Assembly: GCA_902782465.1 (NCBI GenBank)
Contig: CACZNH010000007.1
Location: 135,255-199,254 of the forward strand
DNA: 64,000 nucleotides
From: an uncultured Bacteroidales bacterium
GTDB taxonomy: Bacteria; Bacteroidota; Bacteroidia; Bacteroidales; Muribaculaceae
Direction of reading: 5' to 3'
Position 1 is the stretch's first letter, and each line of letters begins with the position of its first letter. The notes beneath the pieces were generated by a model. That model saw only the letters and a program-made list of their open reading frames with translations, had not been told where the DNA came from and ran no database searches. The translations under genes were made by a program, and so were the position numbers. Positions 58,657 through 64,000 of this stretch are shown in pieces.

Positions 58657-59979
58657 TTATTTCATCCACTTGAAGAGGTCCTTAAGGCTGGCCTTCTGCC
58701 CATAGTGCAGGATGCCGCGGCGATAGATGCGGGCGGCGAGCCATGTGATGGCCAGCGCTGTGCCAAAGAGCAGGGCAAGGCTCAGGATTAATTGCCAGGT
58801 GGGCACGCCGAAGGGCAACCTTACCATCATTACAACAGGCGAAGTGAACGGGATAATCGAACACCACACAGCGGTGGGTCCGGTCGGGTTCTCCATACAT
58901 ACCATGCCGGCATAGAAGGCAATGAGCATAATCATGATGACAGGCGTGACGAATTGTGACGAGTCACTGGGCTGGTCCACGGCCGAACCAAGTCCGGCAA
59001 ATAGCGAGCTGTAAAGCAGATAGCCACCAATGAAGTAGAGCAGAAAGTTGAGGATGATGGGAACGTAGTTGATAGACAACACTTCGCGCATGAAGCTATC
59101 CATGACTCCAGCGTCGGTAGCTGCTTCAACTGCTGCGCCAGCGTTGGTTCCAGCGACTATTGCGTCGGGCGATGACATGTTTGAAATGCCGAATACGCTA
59201 CCGGCAACAGTACCGACGATGGCGAGCAACACAATCCAAATGGCCATCTGGGTCAGACCTACCAGACCCACACCGATGATTTTGCCCAGCATCAGCTGGA
59301 AGGGTCGGCAACTGCTGACAACGACTTCGACGATGCGGTTGGTCTTTTCCTCGATGACACTGTTCATAATCATCGCGCCATACATGAGCACGAACATATA
59401 AGTGATGAGCGACAGCATGAATCCCAAACCCATTGCTACATCGGTCGAGGATTCCTGTTCGCCAGACTCGCTCCACTTGATGGAACGCACATCCACATTG
59501 ACATGTGCTTTCTCTACCATCTGCTGGATGTTGGGGATGCCCATCTCGGCCAAGTGTGCGCTCTCGATGGTATCAGTCAGCGCATTGCGAATATTCATGA
59601 CCATTGCAGGGGTGATGGTTCCCTCGCTGTAGATGTTGACGGCACCGGTGCTGTCAACATCATGCGGGATGATGACGATGGCATCGAGGCTACCGTTGGC
59701 CTTGTCGTAGAACTCACGGGCATTGGTCACGGTGTCGCCCTTGATAGCAACAAAGTGGTACATGTCATCGCTGTGCAGCGCGGCGGCATAACGGCCTGTC
59801 TCGTCGATAACAGCAATCTGTTGCACGTCACTTCCCTTGTCATTGAGATATGCCAACCCGATGGGAACCGCCATGATGAGGATAAACAGCAGGGGCATTC
59901 CCAGTGTCACAAATATGAATGATTTTCGCCCTACAATCGACATGTATTCGCGGGCGATGATGAGGCCAAGCTTATTCAT
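58657..59979 (-). CDS. ABC-2 type (NatB-like) transporter permease
   Basis: This is a 440-residue membrane protein. The first membrane helix is at about 20-42 (SFIFVTLGMPLLFILIMAVP), followed by a periplasmic domain of about 150 residues and five to six C-terminal helices. The segment IMNSVIEEKTNRIVEVVVSS, at about 213-232, is diagnostic of NatB/ABC-2 sodium- or drug-export permeases. Its start overlaps the ATPase gene by 8 bp on the same strand. Confidence 0.9.
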   Translation of the reverse strand: MNKLGLIIAREYMSIVGRKSFIFVTLGMPLLFILIMAVPIGLAYLNDKGSDVQQIAVIDETGRYAAALHSDDMYHFVAIKGDTVTNAREFYDKANGSLDAIVIIPHDVDSTGAVNIYSEGTITPAMVMNIRNALTDTIESAHLAEMGIPNIQQMVEKAHVNVDVRSIKWSESGEQESSTDVAMGLGFMLSLITYMFVLMYGAMIMNSVIEEKTNRIVEVVVSSCRPFQLMLGKIIGVGLVGLTQMAIWIVLLAIVGTVAGSVFGISNMSSPDAIVAGTNAGAAVEAATDAGVMDSFMREVLSINYVPIILNFLLYFIGGYLLYSSLFAGLGSAVDQPSDSSQFVTPVIMIMLIAFYAGMVCMENPTGPTAVWCSIIPFTSPVVMMVRLPFGVPTWQLILSLALLFGTALAITWLAARIYRRGILHYGQKASLKDLFKWMK

Positions 59980-60889
59980 TGTTCTCTGCGTTTTTAGATT
60001 TGACGGTTTCGATGAAAATCTCGTTCATGCTGGGCAACACCTCGGTGAAGCCAGTGAGGAGGTAGTGCTCGTTGAGCCAGCTGATCGCGTCGCGCACGTT
60101 GACACCAGCAGCAAGTTTGATGAGCTTATCATTTTTCTTGATGGGGTCGGGGGGCAGTATCGTGAACAAGGCATCGTTGGCCTCAATCTTGTCGGGGGTC
60201 TGTACTGCGATGATGTTCTTCTTGTGCTGCTGCTTTACCTCGTCAACACTGCCGGTGAGCACCACTTGGGCATGGTTGAGCAAGGTAATCTGCTGGCACA
60301 CTTCCTCGACCGAGGCCATGTTGTGTGTCGAGAACAGGATGGTGCTGCCCTGGTCGCGCAGGGCGAGGATCTCGACCTTCAGCTGCTCGGCGTTCACGGG
60401 GTCGAAGCCCGAGAACGGTTCGTCGAAGATCAGCAGCGGCGGGCGGTGGATGACGGTGCCGATGAACTGCACCTTCTGTTGCATACCCTTAGACAGGTTC
60501 TCCACCTTCTTGTTTTCCCACTCCTTGAGGTCGAAGCGGTCGAGCCACCAGTGCATCGATGCCACGGCATCGGCTTTGGTCATACCCTTGAGGCGCCCCA
60601 GATACACGATGTGGTCGCCCACCTTCATTTTCTTGTACAGGCCGCGCTCCTCGGGCAGGTATCCGATGTGTGCGATGTCGTCATCGGTCATCTTCTTTCC
60701 GTTGAGGGTCACGGTACCCTCGTCGGCAGCGAGGATGCGGTTGATGATGCGGATCAGGGTGCTCTTTCCCGCTCCGTTGGGGCCGAGCAGGCCGTAGATG
60801 GTGCCTTGCTCCACCTGCATGGAAACGCCATTCAGGGCGGTGTGGCCCTCATAGCGTTTTACCACGTTGTTAATATCCAAATAAGCCAT
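59972..60889 (-). CDS. ABC transporter ATP-binding protein (NatA-like)
   Basis: This 305-residue ATPase is the partner of the permease. Walker A is GLLGPNGAGKSTLIRIIN (about 33-50), the signature is NLSKGMQQKVQFIGTVIH (about 130-147), and Walker B is LLIFDEPFSGFDP (about 151-163). The C-terminal 90 residues match the DUF4162-type domain. First gene of a two-gene operon. Substrate unknown; related systems export sodium or peptides. Confidence 0.93.
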   Translation of the reverse strand: MAYLDINNVVKRYEGHTALNGVSMQVEQGTIYGLLGPNGAGKSTLIRIINRILAADEGTVTLNGKKMTDDDIAHIGYLPEERGLYKKMKVGDHIVYLGRLKGMTKADAVASMHWWLDRFDLKEWENKKVENLSKGMQQKVQFIGTVIHRPPLLIFDEPFSGFDPVNAEQLKVEILALRDQGSTILFSTHNMASVEEVCQQITLLNHAQVVLTGSVDEVKQQHKKNIIAVQTPDKIEANDALFTILPPDPIKKNDKLIKLAAGVNVRDAISWLNEHYLLTGFTEVLPSMNEIFIETVKSKNAENNE

Positions 60890-60930
60890 ATTATATCGAA
60901 ATTTTGAATTTTGTAATCTGTTGAGGGGCT

Positions 60931-60938
60931 CAAAGATA
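60931..60938 (-). promoter_or_regulatory. Bacteroidetes -7 element (TATCTTTG, minus strand) of the ABC operon
   Basis: CAAAGATA on the plus strand, 41 bp upstream of the ATPase start. A -33 TTTG at proper spacing is not evident. Confidence 0.5.
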
Positions 60939-60968
60939 ATGATTTTTGCTCAAATGCCACGGGTGCCC

Positions 60969-61391
60969 TCACGCTTTTTTATCGTTTCGTTCTTGAGCGC
61001 GGTGCTGCTGGTCGAGCATCGAGAAATAGGACGAAAGGCTCACGGCGCCTCCACCAAACAGCAGCACGATGCCACTGACGGGTGCCAGAATGCGCCAGGT
61101 GTCCTGCACGAAGTAATCCATGCGATACAGATAGAACAGGGCGATAGCGACGCAGATGGCAATCACACCGAGGCCCATACCGACTTTCTTGCCGGTGTAG
61201 CCCTGAATGCGTGTGAGGAAAACTGCGAGTATCAGCAGGATGAACACAATGACAACGGTCATAATTGCCAACCCAGCTTCAGGGAAGCGCTTGGCAATGA
61301 CCATCAGGCCGTCAAAGACGCCACAGCCGATGAAACCGCAAATGAGTCCCAAGACCCATGATGAGTTCTTTCCAAATTTAGAGTAATCCAT
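60969..61391 (-). CDS. small four-helix membrane protein of unknown function
   Basis: It has 140 residues from the ATG at 61391 (MDYSKFGKNSSWVLG); 13 upstream codons are open but look like leader. Four hydrophobic helices are visible (for example WVLGLICGFIGCGVFDGLMV, AIMTVVIVFILLILAVFL, GLGVIAICVAIALFYLY, ILAPVSGIVLLFGGGAVSL). The C-terminal tail is charged (QHRAQERNDKKA). Divergent from the acyltransferase gene. I cannot assign a function. Confidence 0.7.
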   Translation of the reverse strand: MDYSKFGKNSSWVLGLICGFIGCGVFDGLMVIAKRFPEAGLAIMTVVIVFILLILAVFLTRIQGYTGKKVGMGLGVIAICVAIALFYLYRMDYFVQDTWRILAPVSGIVLLFGGGAVSLSSYFSMLDQQHRAQERNDKKA

Positions 61392-61506
61392 AATTGTTCT
61401 TTTTTTAGTGGTTTTGACCCTTAGACGCAAGACAGTGCCGAAAAATTACATTAAAACGCGAATATTTTCGCCATCACACGAAAAAATAGTAAATTCGCAG
61501 CCACTA

Positions 61507-62469
61507 ATGAAGAAAGTTTTTCAGAACATAGCCTTTTGGATTGCCTACGGCGCGTGGTACGCGTTGTCGCTGCTCCCCATGTGGATGCACTACCTGTTCA
61601 GCGACATCCTCTACCTGATTGTGGCCTACGTGCTGCATTACCGCCACCGCGTGGTGTGGAAAAACCTCAAGGGCGCCTACCCCGACAAGAGCGACAAGGA
61701 ACTCAAGGCGCTGCAGCGGCAGTTCTACCGCCACTTTTGCGACATCCTGGTCGAGACGGTGAAGTACACTTCCATCACCGATGGGAACATCATGCGCCGC
61801 ATGACCTTCAAGGGCAGCGAGCAGGTGGCCGAGATTCTCAACAGCGGGCAGTCTGTCGCCTTGCTGCTGGGGCATTACGGCAACTGGGAGTGGGTCTCCT
61901 CGCTCGTGCTGTGGCTGCGTCCCCTGATTACCAACAATACGGTCATGGGGCAGATTTACCACCCGCTGGAGAACGAGGTCATGAACCGCGTGGTGCTGAA
62001 GGCGCGCAGCCGCATGGGCTCGGACAATGTGTCCAAGAAGGAGACCTTGCGATGGATTCTGGGCAACAAGCGTGAGGGCCGCCCCACCATCCTGGGCTAC
62101 ATCAACGACCAGGTGCCCAAGTGGGAGAACATCCACCACTGGCTCACCTTCCTGAACCACCCTGATACCCCTGTGTTCACCGGCATCGAACGTATTGTCC
62201 ACTCGCAGAACCAGGCTGCCGTCTATGTGGACGTTAAGCGGGTGGGGCGGGGACGCTACCAGTGCGAGTACCAGGTCATCACGCGCGACCCGTCCACGAT
62301 GGGCGAGTTTGAACTGACCGATATCTACTTCAAGCTCATGGAGCAGACCATCAACCGTGCGCCGCAGTACTGGTTGTGGAGCCACAACCGCTGGAAAAGG
62401 ACGCGCGAGGAGTTTGACCGCCGCTTCAAGGTCGTTAATGGCAGGGTAATGCCTAAGAGTGAGGAGTGA
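61507..62469 (+). CDS. LpxL/HtrB-type lysophospholipid acyltransferase
   Basis: This 320-residue inner-membrane enzyme starts at ATG 61507 (MKKVFQNIAFWIAYG); open codons upstream lie in the promoter region. An N-terminal membrane segment is followed by the acyltransferase motif LLLGHYGNWEW (His-x4-Glu, about residue 120), a TVMGQIYHPLENEVMNRVV region, and the C-terminal YWLWSHNRWK typical of lipid A late acyltransferases. It probably adds a secondary acyl chain to lipid A precursors. Confidence 0.9.
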   Translation: MKKVFQNIAFWIAYGAWYALSLLPMWMHYLFSDILYLIVAYVLHYRHRVVWKNLKGAYPDKSDKELKALQRQFYRHFCDILVETVKYTSITDGNIMRRMTFKGSEQVAEILNSGQSVALLLGHYGNWEWVSSLVLWLRPLITNNTVMGQIYHPLENEVMNRVVLKARSRMGSDNVSKKETLRWILGNKREGRPTILGYINDQVPKWENIHHWLTFLNHPDTPVFTGIERIVHSQNQAAVYVDVKRVGRGRYQCEYQVITRDPSTMGEFELTDIYFKLMEQTINRAPQYWLWSHNRWKRTREEFDRRFKVVNGRVMPKSEE

Positions 62470-62515
62470 GGAGAGTGAAGAGTGGAGTGGTTCTTTGCTA
62501 ATTCCACTTGATTAT

Positions 62516-62547
62516 TTTGCCTATTCGGGCAAAAACCTGTACCTTTG
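62516..62547 (+). promoter_or_regulatory. Bacteroidetes promoter (TTTG-20 bp-TACCTTTG) of the aminotransferase gene
   Basis: TTTG (62516-62519) and TACCTTTG (62540-62547), 20 bp apart, full consensus. The leader is about 35 nt and ends in an AAAACTGATAACACA stretch before the ATG. Confidence 0.8.
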
Positions 62548-62587
62548 CACCCAGCAAAAGACTAATTAACTTAAAACTGATAACACA

Positions 62588-63781
62588 ATGAACCGACTTT
62601 CGGACCGTATCAACGCACTGGCACCGAGTGCCACCCTGGCCATGTCACAGAAGAGCAGCGAGTTGCGCGCTCAGGGCGTGGACGTGATTAACCTTTCGGT
62701 AGGAGAACCCGACTTCTTCACCCCCGACCACATCAAGGCTGCCGCCAAGCAGGCGGTTGACGACAACTTCTCGTTCTATTCGCCCGTGCCCGGCTACCTG
62801 TCACTGCGTCAGGCCGTGTGCGAGAAACTGCGCCGCGAGAATGGCCTCGAGTACACTCCCGACCAGATTGTCATCGGTAACGGTGCCAAGCACGAGCTGT
62901 GCAACGCCATCATGGCGCTCGTCAACCCCGGTGACGAGGTTATTATTCCCACTCCCGCATGGGTAAGCTATGTGCAGATGGTCAACCTCGCTGGCGGCAA
63001 GAGCGTGCTGCTGCAGTCGAGCATGGACAAGAACTTCAAGGTGACCGCCGACGAACTCGAGGCTGCCATCACCCCCAAGACCCGTCTCATCATCATCTGC
63101 TCGCCCAGCAACCCCAGCGGTGCCATCTACAACCGCGAGGAGCTGAAGGCCATCGCCGACATGCTGGCCCGTCACCCCGAGGTGATGGTCATCGCCGACG
63201 AGATTTATGAGCACATCAACTATGTGGGCCATCACGAGTCGCTCGCTCAGTTCGATGCCATCAAGGAGCAGGTGGTTATCATCAACGGTGTGTCCAAGGC
63301 ATACGCTATGACGGGTTACCGCATCGGTTACATCGCTGCCCCGCTGTGGGTCGCCAAGGCTGTCACCAAGATGCAGGGCCAGTACACCAGTGGCGTTTCC
63401 TCGATTGCCCAGAAGGCTGCCGAGGCCGCCTATAACGGCTCGCAGGACTGCGTCGAGGAGATGCGTGTCGCCTTTGAGCGCCGCCGCAACCTCATCGTGG
63501 GTCTGTTGCAGGAAATCCCCGGCTTTGAGCTCAACATGCCCGATGGCGCATTCTACGCCTTCCCCAAGGTGGACTCCTACTATGGCAAACGCTGTGGCGA
63601 CGCCGTCATCAACGATGACAACGACCTCGCCCTGTACCTGCTGAACGAGGCACACGTTGCCACCGTGGCAGGCAGCGCCTTCTGCTGTCCGGGCTACATC
63701 CGCCTGAGCTACGCCACCAGCGACGAGAACCTCATCGAGGCAGCCAAGCGCATCGCCGCTGCCCTCGCCAAGCTCGCATAA
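62588..63781 (+). CDS. aspC: class I pyridoxal-phosphate aminotransferase (aspartate aminotransferase type)
   Basis: This 397-residue cytoplasmic enzyme moves the amino group between aspartate and 2-oxoglutarate. Landmarks are LSVGEPDFFTPDHIK (about 37-51), CSPSNPSGAIYNREEL (Asn of the cofactor site, about 173-188), VIADEIYEHINYVG, and the Schiff-base Lys237 in VSKAYAMTGYRIGY. Arg in the C-terminal GYIRLSYATSDENL binds the substrate carboxylate. The sequence is of the AspB (subgroup Ib) kind; closely related transaminases with other substrates are possible. Confidence 0.9.
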   Translation: MNRLSDRINALAPSATLAMSQKSSELRAQGVDVINLSVGEPDFFTPDHIKAAAKQAVDDNFSFYSPVPGYLSLRQAVCEKLRRENGLEYTPDQIVIGNGAKHELCNAIMALVNPGDEVIIPTPAWVSYVQMVNLAGGKSVLLQSSMDKNFKVTADELEAAITPKTRLIIICSPSNPSGAIYNREELKAIADMLARHPEVMVIADEIYEHINYVGHHESLAQFDAIKEQVVIINGVSKAYAMTGYRIGYIAAPLWVAKAVTKMQGQYTSGVSSIAQKAAEAAYNGSQDCVEEMRVAFERRRNLIVGLLQEIPGFELNMPDGAFYAFPKVDSYYGKRCGDAVINDDNDLALYLLNEAHVATVAGSAFCCPGYIRLSYATSDENLIEAAKRIAAALAKLA

Positions 63782-63812
63782 TAATCATAGAAGACAAGAA
63801 AGACAAGAAGCG

Positions 63813-63907
63813 GCCGTGTCATAATTCAATTGCAAGGATTATAACCGCCCTGCGGGCGGGAAATTAAGCAAATTGATTATAAAATTTTTATTATTATACA
63901 CATAATA
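63813..63907. repeat. second copy of the 95-bp repeat
   Basis: Identical to 55093-55187 except at 63875 (G for A) and 63901 (C for T). It includes the CCGCCC-TGC-GGGCGG hairpin (63845-63859). Like the first copy, it follows a metabolic gene. The right terminal repeat is not present before the window ends. Confidence 0.92.
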
Positions 63908-63913
63908 TTAATT

Positions 63914-64000
63914 TTAATTTAATAATTTGTTTAATTTCCCGAAGCTTGGCGGCACTTCAGCAAATCGAGCAAACTCGTTTGCCTTCAGTTTGCACAAGCT
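63914..64000 (-). other. open minus-strand segment at the window edge, probable dispersed-repeat frame
   Basis: On the minus strand, bases 64000 to 63914 read without interruption as SLCKLKANEFARFAEVPPSF and then GKLNKLLN before a TAA. It runs off the window. Its AT-rich 3' end merges into the 95-bp repeat, so it may be part of a longer repeated element rather than a gene. Confidence 0.3.

Noticed and set aside
1-64000. tRNA, rRNA, riboswitch, prophage or integrative element
   Set aside because: I looked for tRNA T-loop motifs, integrase, transposase and phage structural genes and saw none; no well-known riboswitch core was recognised by eye. A covariance-model scan would be decisive.

Overview
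The window is a chromosomal segment of a gut- or rumen-type Bacteroidales bacterium, probably Muribaculaceae- or Prevotellaceae-like. Supporting signs are the murC-ftsQ-ftsA-ftsZ order, a SusC/SusD pair, lipoproteins with SusD-style signals, tetratricopeptide regulators with a membrane anchor, and promoters of the Bacteroidetes type (TTTG, about 20 bp, TAnnTTTG). Genes also lack Shine-Dalgarno sites and often start after A-rich leaders. Coding regions are GC-rich and intergenic DNA is AT-rich. I see no rRNA, tRNA, CRISPR array, transposase or prophage.

Layout. (1) 1-5264: end of the division and cell wall cluster (murC end, ftsQ, ftsA, ftsZ), then serS. (2) 5366-6370: membrane acyltransferase. 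(3) 6571-15737: an exported protease island of three tandem M6-family metalloproteases and one C10 (streptopain-like) cysteine protease, all ending in dockerin-like calcium-binding repeats. (4) 15906-19871: a membrane polyferredoxin, an aldo/keto reductase with a ferredoxin tail, and a PhzF-like enzyme. (5) 20161-36204: a polysaccharide-utilisation-type locus (SusC, SusD, two lipoproteins, GHL10 glycosidase-like protein, two paralogous beta-rich proteins, NAGPA-type phosphodiester glycosidase). The last four again carry dockerin-like tails. (6) 36302-42296: EamA transporter, TPR regulator, and a small family of paralogous lipoproteins, one of them broken. (7) 42450-55057: mostly metabolism (CoA transferase, pgi, acetyltransferase, zinc-ribbon protein plus a 35-residue membrane peptide, psuG/psuK, SDR, ribF, upp, nadB). 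(8) 55058-64000: a repeat-rich gap, a secreted protein, a second TPR regulator, dtd, an ABC exporter, a lipid A-type acyltransferase, an aspartate aminotransferase, and a second copy of a 95-bp repeat.

The two large exported-protein blocks probably work together as an extracellular degradation programme: proteases in one block, glycan capture and cleavage in the other. They are linked by the same C-terminal dockerin-like module on eight proteins. No cohesin partner is visible here.

The most unusual non-coding signal is a set of about 22 intergenic elements built from short words repeated with a 7-nt (sometimes 8- or 9-nt) period, such as TTTAGGC, AAAACTT, CTAAGGA and AAAACTG. They are usually arranged as long hairpins around one of two conserved cores (GGCATCCRC, or CGCCT...AGGCG). 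Single arms sit immediately 5' of start codons and always present the A-rich strand as the leader of the downstream gene.
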